Source: an uncultured Ruminiclostridium sp. (GTDB taxonomy: Bacteria; Bacillota; Clostridia; Oscillospirales; Ruminococcaceae). From it: a DNA stretch of 64,000 nt. Where the stretch lies: assembly GCA_910579265.1 (NCBI GenBank), contig CAJTTE010000003.1, forward strand, positions 124,001-188,000. The letters are read 5' to 3'. Positions 53,672 to 63,148 of the stretch are shown here, in pieces (the first letter of the stretch is position 1; the number at the start of each line of letters is the position of its first letter). Position numbers and translations under genes: made by a program. The notes under the pieces are model-generated. The model did not search any database and was not told the origin of the DNA. It was given only the letters and a program-made list of their open reading frames with translations.

Positions 53672-56600
53672 ATGAAAAACAATAAATACACACTGCTGAT
53701 AATCGATGATTCTGCTCACAATATTGAGCTTATCTCAGGTCTTTTCATCAATTCCTATAACATTGTGACCGCCCGAAGCGGAAAAGAAGCTCTTAAGATT
53801 ATGAGGACGAAAGCCGCGTCAATTGATGTTGTGCTTCTGGATATTATGATGCCTGAAATGAACGGATACGAAGTTTTAAGAGCTATGGGCGATGATGATG
53901 CTCTTAAATTTATTCCGGTAATAGTTATTACCTCCGACGATGACGAAGAGGCCGAGCATAAATCCTTCGAATTGGGAGCTGCGGATTTTATTACCCGTCC
54001 CTTTAATTTTACGACCGTTGAAAAGCGTGTTAAAAGCGTTCTTCACCAACGGGAGCTGGAGGCTCTGCACGAGGAAAACGAAAGGCTCAAAAGGGAAGCC
54101 GAATCGGAAATGCATCTCTCCGCGCTTATGGACAATCTGCCCGGGGGCGTGGCTATTATCGAAACTGACGGCATAACCGCCGAATGTACATATTTTAACA
54201 ATGCCGTTCCCGACCTCTTCCACATGAACGGGGAAGAGTTTATGAACGAATTCCGAAAAGACAAGATCGGAGACTGGCTCAAAACCTTTATCGAAAGGGC
54301 GAAGAACGGCGGAAAACTCAATTACGCTTTTTCTGTCAAAACAAACAAATCAAGCCGCCGTTTTCAGAAAACAAAAATAAATGAACAATGGATAAGAATG
54401 TCCGCTTCGGGCATCGGAAGAAACAACGGAAAATGGGTGATGTACTGCGTATTTCTCGATATAAACGCGGAAAAGCAGCAGGAGCAGCGTGCCTATGACG
54501 CCAACAAAAGGCTTCAGGAAAACGAGATGCGGATCGACAACATGATAAACAACGCTCCGGGCGGCCTTGCGCTATGCGAGGAAAACGAAAACGGCGCTCT
54601 TAAGGTTTTGTACTGCAGCAGGGGCTTAGCTGATATTATGGGCTGCCCCGATTATGACCGGTATCTTTTCGAACTTCTGGATTCCCCCGACGGAAGAGTC
54701 ATAGATCAGGACGATGTGATCAATTTCAAAAGAAGCCTCGGCGTAGCCTCGGTAACGGGAAAAGCTATGGAGCACATATTTAAGTGCAGAAGCTACGGCG
54801 GAGATCCTATCTGGATAAAAATGAGAGGCCAGCTGACAAGGGACGATAAAGGAAAAATGTCGCTATACTGCTTCGTGAACGATATAACGAAGGAAAGAGA
54901 ATACGAACAGGAGCTGAGGACAAACGCATATTATGACAGTCTGACGGGGCTTTACAACCGTAAGGCTTTTTATGCCAACGCCGGAAAAATACTCGAGTAT
55001 AAGCCCGATATCGATTACTCGGTAATGAGACTTAATATAGGAAGCTTTAAGCTCATCAACGATATTATGGGACGCGAAACCGGAGACCGCGTCCTTATCA
55101 CCATTGCCGAAATCATAAAAAGTATTCTTCCGGAAAACGGTGTTTACGCGAGATTTTTTTCTGACAATTTCATGATAATGGTGCCGTGCGACGAAATAGA
55201 GCCCGAGATAATTATCGGAACTGTAAAAAGAGAAATCGAAGAAAGAAATATCGTTTCGCACGATGTCCAATACTATATCGGCGTATATAAGGTCACCGAC
55301 CGGGATCTGCCCATTGAAGACATATGCGACAGAGCCGTCATAGCCTGCCGTTCCATAACGGGAAGCTTTAAGCAGCATATCGCCTATTACGATGAAAATA
55401 TGCGTAAGGAGATGCTTGAGGAACAGGAAATATGCGACGAAGCGCCCAAAGCGCTTGCCAACAACGAATTTTGCATTTACTATCAGCCCGTTTACGGCAT
55501 AAAGGCGAAGCGGTTCGTAAGTGCGGAAGCTCTCGTTCGCTGGAAACATCCCATAAAGGGGCTGATATCCCCCGGAAAGTTCATTCCCGTTTTCGAAAAA
55601 AACGGTTTTATAGCCGAGCTTGATCTGTACGTTCTGGAGCAGGTATGCAGATATCAGAAAAAGCGCCGTGAAATGGGACTTGAACCCTTTCCCATATCGG
55701 TAAACATTTCCAGAATGAGTCTTTACAATCCCAGACTTTTTGACATTATTACCGAGCTTACGGAAAAATACGATGTGGAGCCGAGCTGCTTCAGGATAGA
55801 AGTAACCGAGACCGCATATAACGACAACCCCGCTCAGCTCCTTGAAACTATCAGAAAACTGAGGGAAAAATGCTATCCCGTCTTAATGGATGACTTCGGA
55901 AGCGGTTATTCCTCTCTTAACACGCTTAAGGACATTCCTATAGACGTTCTTAAGCTGGACATGAAGTTTATGCAGGACTTTGAGAAAAACAGCCGTGTGG
56001 GTACCATCGTGACTTCCGTGGCAAGAATGTCCAAATGGCTTAACGTTCCTATGCTGGCGGAAGGCGTTGAAACAAAGGAACAGTATGATTTCCTCGAAAG
56101 CATAGGATGTGCATATATCCAGGGGTATTTGTTCTCGAAACCTATATGCGAGGAAGAATTTACCGACCTTATTGCCGAAAGGGGAATAGTTCTTCCTGCC
56201 CGTTCCATTGAATCCTACGGAATAGACGGAGATGTAAACGAGCTTCTGGGAAATAACGGCCTTATCTCGAAACTTATCAGCGGAGTATTCGGAGGATTGG
56301 GCATTTATGAGCTTAGCGACGATAAGCTCGAGGTTATCCGTGTAAACGAAGGGTATATGCAGATAATGGGCTATACTCCCGATGATTTTACGGGTGAGCA
56401 TTACAACATCTGGGAAAAGCTCCATCCCGATGACGTAGAAAAATCCAAGGAAGCCTGCCTTGAGGCTCAGAGAACCGACAGAGCCGTAAGAGCTACCGTT
56501 CGACGCTATGATCGCAACGGCAAACTTCTTTATCTTGAAGGAATACACAGAAGATTGGGTGGAAGTGAAGAGAACCCGATTTTCTGCATAGCCTTCAACG

Positions 56601-59600
56601 ATATAAGCGAGCTGCTTGAAAACGACAGAATAATACGTCAGTCAAAGGATCAGATAACCAGCATACTTGACGCTACGGGAGCCTTTGCAATAGATATGGA
56701 TCTTGTAAACGGAGATATATTCTGCGCCGGAGATTCAAAGGAATACGGATTTACCGTAAACGAGCTGGCAAGACTTATCAGATCGGATGAAGGACTTATA
56801 AGCATAACCCATCCCGACGAGCGAAAGAAAATGCTGAAATTCCATATGAAACAGTCTTCAAAAAGATTTTCACAGGAGTTCCGCCTGAAAAGCAAAAACG
56901 GAGACTATCGCTGGTGCCGCTTTACAAAAAGCTGCGGCTTTGACGAAAACGGAAACGTCGTGAAGGTTATGGGCATAATCAACGATATTGACGCTGAAAA
57001 GCAGGCGGCGATCGCGCTTGAAAAGACAAAGATCCAGATGGATGTCGCCATGCAGAATCTTAACGCCGGAATAATAATACTTGAAGTGGACGAAGAATCC
57101 TTTGAGTCCAAAATCGTTTACAGCAACGCGGGATTCTGGAAGCTTATAGGAAAACGTCCGGACGACGGATATAACTTTACCGAAAGCGTTATTAACAGCA
57201 TCGGACCGGCGGAAGCCAAAAAGCTCAAGGACAAAGTGAGAAAAGGAGAGGGCAATCATTTTTCATACCGCATACACCGCGACGACGGAAAGGATATGTG
57301 GCTTGAGCTCACCTCCGCTCCTACCGAATTCAAGGAAAACAGAAGATCGAACCATATGATCATCCTTACCGATGTTACAGAGCGGTATATTAACGCCAAC
57401 AAGCTCGAAGCGATAGTGAGCAATTTCTACGGCGGTCTGGCCCTTATCTCCAGAACGGGAAACGAAATCACGCTTTCCTATGCGAACAATAAGTTTTACA
57501 AAGTGCTCGGACTTGAGAACGGAAAAGATCAGGAGCTTGCCTCGGTGCTTAAACATATCCTTGAATACCGGTACGGAAGCGTGGATATGAACGTTGCCGT
57601 CAAGGGGGGAAAAGCAAGGATCGTAAAAACCCATGCCGTCGAATTTGACAACGGCATTCAGGGCGAAGAAAGCTATGTTGTCACCGCTGAGGACGTAACG
57701 CTCAGGAGAGCCGAAGCCAAAAACCGTATCGCCGAAAGAAGAGCGAACGCCGCCACCGGCTTATACAACGAAGTGTTTAAAATAGACTTCCGCGAAAAAA
57801 CCACTACGATGCTCTCAAGCAGAATTTATCCGGATAAGGCGAAAAATGCCAGACCCATACCTCTTGAATTCGTACTTACGGAATGGATCCAAAAACATAT
57901 TCACCCCGATGACCGGGTAAAGGCTTCGGAGCTTTTCACCGCGCCTTTAAGGAACGCTGATTTTACCGATGCATATTCCGAAATAAGAATAGCCGACCCG
58001 GAATGCGAAGGTGAATATAAAGCCTTCGGAACGGTAATGGTGCGCTCCGAAGGTGATATATGCATGCTTTACAATAAGGACCTCGAGCGTATAGACGACT
58101 CTCACACCTCCGCAGAAGTCGCCGAAACTAACAGGCTTTATAAGCTTCTGGCGGAAATCACCAACACCACCGTTATCGAATATGATCATTCTGCAAACCG
58201 GTTTTCCGCTTCTCCGTCATTTAAGGAATTTGCCGCATCGGAGACATCCGAAGACGGATTAAAGAGTAAGGATAATTACATTAAGGGAACGTCGGTTCAT
58301 CCCGAAGACCGTGAAGCGTTTTCGAAATTCATTAAAGCTCTTCAGGATCCCGAAGAGCCCAAGAAAATTATACTGCGTATGAAAATGGCTGACGGAAGCT
58401 ACAAATGGTGCCGCATGTCCGTAAACGTCGTCAAAAACAGCTCGGGAGCCATTACAAAATCGCTTACCACCATAAATATAATACATGAAGAGATAATCGC
58501 CCGCCGAAAAGCGGAGGAAATGGATAACCTGCTGAAAAAAACCGTAAAGCATATTCCTGTGGGCATCGGCATATACAAAGTCGAAAACGGGATCCCGACT
58601 CCGCTTTATGTCAGCGATAATATTCAGAAAATATTCGGCATAGATAAAAACGGCCGGACCTTTGACCTGTCTGTAACAGAGGACTTTACAAAGAACAACA
58701 GGATCATCCCGGGAACGGAAGGAGAATATGTACAACAGTGTAAGAGGCCTGACGGCAGCAGCTTCTGGCTGAGCACCAGATACCGCATAAAAGACGAAAA
58801 CGGCACTCCCATTATATATGCCGCCCTGGACGATATAACGGAAAAAGTATATTCCCAGCGCCGCCAATCCGTTCAGGATCAGATGTATCAGATGCTTCTT
58901 GAAGAAACGGGCACGATCATATTCTACTATGACACCGAAAATGACAGACTCACCTATTATCATCCCTCGGCGGGAAATAACGAGCTTAAAACCGTAAACG
59001 GGATCATGGATGACAGCAGCTTGTTTACCCTTCTTGAAAAATCAGACAGGGATAAGTTTGTTAAGGTCCTTTCAAAGCTTTCCTTTAACGCGGGAACCGA
59101 TGAACTTCTGGTAAGTCTGCATGTAAACGGCTACCCGCGGCGTTATCAATGCTTTTTTAAAAGCATAAGCGACGAAGACGGAAAGGTATACCGGATTTTC
59201 GGAAAAATAGAAGATGTGGACGACGAGATAGCTCGCCTTGAGACCATTCGTGCAAAAGCCATGTATGATTCCCTTTGTGTGGATATTTACAACAAGGCAA
59301 CCACGGAAGAGCTTATAAAAGCGGAGCTGGCCGGAGGTCAGGGTGCGGGCGGCGCTCTGATCATGATAGACGTTGACGATTTTAAGAGCATCAACGACCG
59401 CCTCGGTCATATGTTCGGAGACGAATTCCTGAAAAAATTTGCTACCACCGTAAAGGGTGAATTCCGGGACAGCGACATAGTGGGAAGATACGGAGGAGAT
59501 GAATTCTTCGTATTCATAAACCATGCAAGCGCCGAACTTGCCGAAAAAAAATGCAGGCGGATACTGGAACAGGTGCTCAAAATAGAAATACCTGAAATAG

Positions 59601-60661
59601 GAGGGGTAAAGAGCAGTATCGGTATTGCTCCCGTAACCGCTCAGAACAGAGACTACCGACAGCTTCTGAAACAAGCGGACAGTGCGCTGTACACCGCAAA
59701 GAACAGAGGCAAGAACCAGGTGGTCATGTTTGATCCCAATACCATGAGCGAAGGAAGCTACCGCACAGAAAAAGCGGTTGCGCGAGGAAGAAGCAATGTG
59801 GTTCTAAGCAGCAATCCCAATTCCTCGGCTTCGCTTATAATGAGGATATTCAGCGCGCTGTACTCCAGCATAGATATACATACCGGCATTGAACAGATGC
59901 TGGCGCTTACCGGCAAAAGCTTTAACGTAAGCCGCGTATATATCTTTGAGGATTCCGACGACGGACTTTTCTGCTCCAACACCTTCGAATGGTGCAACAA
60001 CGGCATCGAACCGGTTATAGACACATTGCAGAATGTTTCATACGAAAGTGATCTGGGGGGCTGCTACCGTGACAATTTCAACGATGACAATATCTTCTAC
60101 TGTCACGATATAAACACTCTTTGCGAAGAACAGCGGGAGCTTCTCGCCGAACAGGGCATAAAGTCAATGCTTCAGTGTGCGATTATGGAGGATGGTCTGT
60201 TTAAAGGATATGTGGGCTTTGACGAATGCAGGAGCAACCGCTTCTGGACTCAGGACCAGATAGACGCCCTTGTATTTATCTCTAAGGTAATATCGATCTT
60301 CCTTCTTAAGGACAGGAGCCGCAGAAAAACGGAAAACTATGCTAAATCGATCAAATCCATTCTTGACGACTATCCGCAGTACATCTATATCGTAGATAAG
60401 GAGAGCCACGCCCTGCTTTACATGAACAATATGACCTGTAACGCCTTAGGCGGCAATAAGGTGGGAGAGCTGTGCAAAAACGCGATCTGTCAAAGCAAGG
60501 ATCCCCTGATATGTCCTATCAGAGAATTCCTTAACCATAAGGGAAGCAAGCCTGTGGATATGATAAGCCCCGTCTTGAATAAAAAAATAAAGGCTCAGGC
60601 TACCGAAGTAGACTGGGAAGGAAAAAAAGCTTATCTTGTCACCTGTATGTTGACGGACTGA
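53672..60661 (+). CDS. Giant cyclic-di-GMP signalling protein: REC, GGDEF-like, EAL, PAS array, GGDEF, GAF
   Basis: A 2,329-residue cytoplasmic signalling hub without membrane segments. Order, roughly: receiver 1-125 (Asp57 in LDIMMP; the conserved Lys is Arg in ITRPF); PAS-like units 150-410; GGDEF-like 420-580 with signature changed to FFSDNF, so probably inactive; EAL 598-835 with EALVRW, ETAYND, DDFGSGYSS and EGVET intact, so phosphodiesterase likely active; six or more PAS units 870-1853 (YRWCRFTKS, MWLELTSAP, YKWCRMSVN); GGDEF 1863-2020 with RYGGDEFF, likely active cyclase; GAF 2053-2213; a final PAS-like segment. GAGGT is ten bases upstream of the ATG at 53672. It combines synthesis and breakdown of c-di-GMP. 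Confidence 0.92.
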   Translation: MKNNKYTLLIIDDSAHNIELISGLFINSYNIVTARSGKEALKIMRTKAASIDVVLLDIMMPEMNGYEVLRAMGDDDALKFIPVIVITSDDDEEAEHKSFELGAADFITRPFNFTTVEKRVKSVLHQRELEALHEENERLKREAESEMHLSALMDNLPGGVAIIETDGITAECTYFNNAVPDLFHMNGEEFMNEFRKDKIGDWLKTFIERAKNGGKLNYAFSVKTNKSSRRFQKTKINEQWIRMSASGIGRNNGKWVMYCVFLDINAEKQQEQRAYDANKRLQENEMRIDNMINNAPGGLALCEENENGALKVLYCSRGLADIMGCPDYDRYLFELLDSPDGRVIDQDDVINFKRSLGVASVTGKAMEHIFKCRSYGGDPIWIKMRGQLTRDDKGKMSLYCFVNDITKEREYEQELRTNAYYDSLTGLYNRKAFYANAGKILEYKPDIDYSVMRLNIGSFKLINDIMGRETGDRVLITIAEIIKSILPENGVYARFFSDNFMIMVPCDEIEPEIIIGTVKREIEERNIVSHDVQYYIGVYKVTDRDLPIEDICDRAVIACRSITGSFKQHIAYYDENMRKEMLEEQEICDEAPKALANNEFCIYYQPVYGIKAKRFVSAEALVRWKHPIKGLISPGKFIPVFEKNGFIAELDLYVLEQVCRYQKKRREMGLEPFPISVNISRMSLYNPRLFDIITELTEKYDVEPSCFRIEVTETAYNDNPAQLLETIRKLREKCYPVLMDDFGSGYSSLNTLKDIPIDVLKLDMKFMQDFEKNSRVGTIVTSVARMSKWLNVPMLAEGVETKEQYDFLESIGCAYIQGYLFSKPICEEEFTDLIAERGIVLPARSIESYGIDGDVNELLGNNGLISKLISGVFGGLGIYELSDDKLEVIRVNEGYMQIMGYTPDDFTGEHYNIWEKLHPDDVEKSKEACLEAQRTDRAVRATVRRYDRNGKLLYLEGIHRRLGGSEENPIFCIAFNDISELLENDRIIRQSKDQITSILDATGAFAIDMDLVNGDIFCAGDSKEYGFTVNELARLIRSDEGLISITHPDERKKMLKFHMKQSSKRFSQEFRLKSKNGDYRWCRFTKSCGFDENGNVVKVMGIINDIDAEKQAAIALEKTKIQMDVAMQNLNAGIIILEVDEESFESKIVYSNAGFWKLIGKRPDDGYNFTESVINSIGPAEAKKLKDKVRKGEGNHFSYRIHRDDGKDMWLELTSAPTEFKENRRSNHMIILTDVTERYINANKLEAIVSNFYGGLALISRTGNEITLSYANNKFYKVLGLENGKDQELASVLKHILEYRYGSVDMNVAVKGGKARIVKTHAVEFDNGIQGEESYVVTAEDVTLRRAEAKNRIAERRANAATGLYNEVFKIDFREKTTTMLSSRIYPDKAKNARPIPLEFVLTEWIQKHIHPDDRVKASELFTAPLRNADFTDAYSEIRIADPECEGEYKAFGTVMVRSEGDICMLYNKDLERIDDSHTSAEVAETNRLYKLLAEITNTTVIEYDHSANRFSASPSFKEFAASETSEDGLKSKDNYIKGTSVHPEDREAFSKFIKALQDPEEPKKIILRMKMADGSYKWCRMSVNVVKNSSGAITKSLTTINIIHEEIIARRKAEEMDNLLKKTVKHIPVGIGIYKVENGIPTPLYVSDNIQKIFGIDKNGRTFDLSVTEDFTKNNRIIPGTEGEYVQQCKRPDGSSFWLSTRYRIKDENGTPIIYAALDDITEKVYSQRRQSVQDQMYQMLLEETGTIIFYYDTENDRLTYYHPSAGNNELKTVNGIMDDSSLFTLLEKSDRDKFVKVLSKLSFNAGTDELLVSLHVNGYPRRYQCFFKSISDEDGKVYRIFGKIEDVDDEIARLETIRAKAMYDSLCVDIYNKATTEELIKAELAGGQGAGGALIMIDVDDFKSINDRLGHMFGDEFLKKFATTVKGEFRDSDIVGRYGGDEFFVFINHASAELAEKKCRRILEQVLKIEIPEIGGVKSSIGIAPVTAQNRDYRQLLKQADSALYTAKNRGKNQVVMFDPNTMSEGSYRTEKAVARGRSNVVLSSNPNSSASLIMRIFSALYSSIDIHTGIEQMLALTGKSFNVSRVYIFEDSDDGLFCSNTFEWCNNGIEPVIDTLQNVSYESDLGGCYRDNFNDDNIFYCHDINTLCEEQRELLAEQGIKSMLQCAIMEDGLFKGYVGFDECRSNRFWTQDQIDALVFISKVISIFLLKDRSRRKTENYAKSIKSILDDYPQYIYIVDKESHALLYMNNMTCNALGGNKVGELCKNAICQSKDPLICPIREFLNHKGSKPVDMISPVLNKKIKAQATEVDWEGKKAYLVTCMLTD

Positions 60662-60870
60662 CGGAAATCCGTTTTGATTTATCGTTCTGAAATCATTGTT
60701 ATTTTTCCCCGTCTTTCCCTTTTCTCTGTCGTGTTGTCGGCCTGAAGCTTCGGATATTTCATGAATCACAGCTTGAATCTGAAAATTGACTATGCCATAA
60801 TCAGGCCGATAAAACACAAATTTGTATGGGGAAACGATAAAACCGTATGCGGCGAAAGGTTATTGATTAA

Positions 60871-61572
60871 ATGACAGATTTGGAATTAAGGCAAAAAGCC
60901 GCCGAAATTGCGGCTCAGTTTCGGGATAAAACAATATCGGATGAAGAAATTATCCGCCAAATCAAGGAGGAGCCGGAACTTGTCCATGTGAAATGCCTGT
61001 CAGGTTCGAACCTGTTTCTTGACGCAGTGCTTTGGAATCGGTTTTCTGTTGCAAAAGCTTTAAGCGGGATGGGAGCCGATATTCATTGGACGAGCGGGGC
61101 CAGCATGATTCACGGAAATGCGCTGGGGGTGGCCGGATCTCCACAGGAAGCGGAGGAGCTTCTTGCCCTCGGCGTGAAGATCGAGAAGAACCTGTCGTTT
61201 TCCGTTTCGAAACCGTTCAAAAACCCCGCTATCGTGGCGGCCGAGCACAATGATACCACCATGCTGCTCTATTGGCTCGGTAAGCAAAAAGAGATTTTCG
61301 CGGATGACCCGGAATATGTCGGGAAGGTTTTCTATGCCGCCATAGATATGGTGTCCATGATGAATCAATACGATATGCTTTCCCGCATCATAGCCGATGA
61401 TGAGCTGTTCGGCATTCTCAGGGAAATTTATTCCCGGCAGGACGACGAGAAGTCCATTCGCCTGTATCTCAGCGCGTTAAGGCACATAAAAGACGAGAGC
61501 CTGGACGCCAGAAAGAAAGAACTGCGAAAGATATTAAATGCAAAAAAGAAGGAATCATCTTTTGCATCATAA
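60871..61572 (+). CDS. Ankyrin-like repeat protein
   Basis: A 233-residue soluble, helical protein. Three or four degenerate ankyrin-like units are visible: NLFLDAVLWNRFSVAKAL with GADIHW, NALGVAGSPQEAEELLALG and NPAIVAAEHNDTTMLLYWLG. The C-terminus is Lys/Arg-rich (KKELRKILNAKKKE). There is no signal peptide or catalytic motif. AAAGG lies about 12 bases before the ATG. It is unrelated by position to its neighbours. It could be an immunity or binding protein; function unknown. Confidence 0.75.
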   Translation: MTDLELRQKAAEIAAQFRDKTISDEEIIRQIKEEPELVHVKCLSGSNLFLDAVLWNRFSVAKALSGMGADIHWTSGASMIHGNALGVAGSPQEAEELLALGVKIEKNLSFSVSKPFKNPAIVAAEHNDTTMLLYWLGKQKEIFADDPEYVGKVFYAAIDMVSMMNQYDMLSRIIADDELFGILREIYSRQDDEKSIRLYLSALRHIKDESLDARKKELRKILNAKKKESSFAS

Positions 61573-61697
61573 CTTGCCCTCCGGCTTGCCGGGCTGTTTT
61601 CCATTACTGTCAACAGCCATTCCGTCGTTTTGACGAACGGAAAATTTGATCAACACTTTTCAACGCCGAAGAAAAAATGACGCCCGCTTTCTGCCTC

Positions 61698-61726
61698 TTG
61701 CCTTTTCATCAAAAATGTGCTACAAT
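61698..61726 (+). promoter_or_regulatory. Sigma-A-type promoter for fba
   Basis: TTGCCT, a 17-base spacer and TACAAT lie about 60 bases before the aldolase ATG. Confidence 0.75.
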
Positions 61727-61788
61727 AACGAAAGAGATTTTATAAATTTTTGTTGCAGCGGCGCTGCCCTGCGGAAAGGACAATAAAT

Positions 61789-62652
61789 ATGTTAGTTTCG
61801 GCAAAAGATATGCTTAACAAGGCCCGTGACGGAAAATATGCGGTCGGTCAGTTCAATATCAATAACCTTGAATGGACAAAATCCGTTCTGCTTACCGCTC
61901 AGGAGCTTCAGTCCCCTGTTATTCTCGGTGTTTCCGAGGGCGCGGGAAAGTATATGTGCGGCTATAAAACCATAGTCGGCATGGTAAACGGTATGCTTGA
62001 CGAGCTCAAAATCACGGTTCCCGTTGCTCTTCATCTTGACCACGGCTCCTATGAAGGCGCATTGAAGTGCATCGAAGCGGGATTTTCTTCGGTAATGTTT
62101 GACGGCTCCCACTATCCGATTGCCGAAAATATAGAAAAAACTACCGAGCTTGTAAAGATCTGTGACGAAAAAGGTCTTTCCATAGAAGCCGAGGTAGGCT
62201 CGATAGGCGGAGAAGAAGACGGCGTAGTTGGAATGGGTGAATGCGCGGATCCCGATGAATGCAAATCCATCGCAGATCTGGGTGTTACGATGTTAGCGGC
62301 CGGCATAGGCAATATCCACGGTAAATACCCCGAAAACTGGGCAGGCCTGAGCTTTGAGACTCTGGCCGCCGTCAAGGAAAAGGTAGGAGATATGCCTCTG
62401 GTGCTTCACGGCGGTACGGGCATCCCCGAGGATATGATAAAGAAGGCTATTTCTCTGGGCGTTGCCAAAATAAACGTAAATACCGAATGTCAGCTTTCCT
62501 TTGCCGATGCCACAAGAAAGTACATTGAAGCGGGCAAGGATCTCGAAGGAAAGGGCTTTGACCCCAGAAAGCTCCTCGCCCCCGGCGCGGAAGCTATCAA
62601 AGCTACCGTTAAGGAAAAAATGGAGTTGTTCGGCTCTGTCGGAAAAGCCTGA
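61789..62652 (+). CDS. fba: Class II fructose-1,6-bisphosphate aldolase
   Basis: A 287-residue zinc-dependent glycolytic aldolase splitting fructose-1,6-bisphosphate into DHAP and G3P. Landmarks: AVGQFNINNLEW, HLDHGSYEGALKCIEAG with the zinc His, SVMFDGSHYPI, IEAEVGSIGGEEDGV, GNIHGKYP, LHGGTGIP and KINVNTE. The ATG at 61789 has GGAAAGGA upstream; a TTG 13 codons earlier is not favoured. Single-gene unit with its own promoter and terminator. Tagatose-bisphosphate aldolases have similar sequences, but an orphan copy like this is usually the glycolytic enzyme. Confidence 0.93.
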   Translation: MLVSAKDMLNKARDGKYAVGQFNINNLEWTKSVLLTAQELQSPVILGVSEGAGKYMCGYKTIVGMVNGMLDELKITVPVALHLDHGSYEGALKCIEAGFSSVMFDGSHYPIAENIEKTTELVKICDEKGLSIEAEVGSIGGEEDGVVGMGECADPDECKSIADLGVTMLAAGIGNIHGKYPENWAGLSFETLAAVKEKVGDMPLVLHGGTGIPEDMIKKAISLGVAKINVNTECQLSFADATRKYIEAGKDLEGKGFDPRKLLAPGAEAIKATVKEKMELFGSVGKA

Positions 62653-62671
62653 GAAATTCAATAAATAGTTA

Positions 62672-62700
62672 AAGCCACCGGCTGAACCGGTGGCTTTTTG
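62672..62700 (+). terminator. Rho-independent terminator after fba
   Basis: AAGCCACCGG pairs with CCGGTGGCTT around CTGAA and is followed by TTTTT. Confidence 0.92.
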
Positions 62701-62752
62701 CGCTTGATCCCCATCAACAAAAAAGCTCCCCCGGGAACGAAAGCCTTTTTGT

Positions 62753-62931
62753 TAAGGCAATACCGCGCAATGACCGCCTGACGGCTTTGCGTGAGGCTTG
62801 CTTGCATATATTCCGTCATCTTACACAAATTCTCCTTGAAATACGTCAGTATTCCTGCGCCCAATTTATACAAGCTGACGAAATATCTGACTGCGCGATT
62901 CACATGCAATCATTGTGCGGTGTTGCCTTAA
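62753..62931 (-). repeat. R2 element, copy F
   Basis: About 179-bp copy inverted relative to copy A. Ends AAGGCAATACCGCGCAATGA and TCATTGTGCGGTGTTGCCTT. It lies 50 bases after the fba terminator; the rest of the gap to 63148 shows no gene. Confidence 0.88.
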
Positions 62932-63148
62932 ATAAAAAATCGTATTTCCTAAAATAATCCTGCCTCGGTTGTTATGAAACTGCTGCGGCAGAGAACCCTT
63001 CGGGATAATCTTCAAATAATACCGATCCTTTATCAAGTCCATAACATGATTAAAGACCGCGCTCTAAGCACTTTTTTTAGTCATCCATATTATTTGTCTA
63101 TACCTTGACCGAAGATCAGTATAAGCCCGTATACCGGCCCTTACCTTA

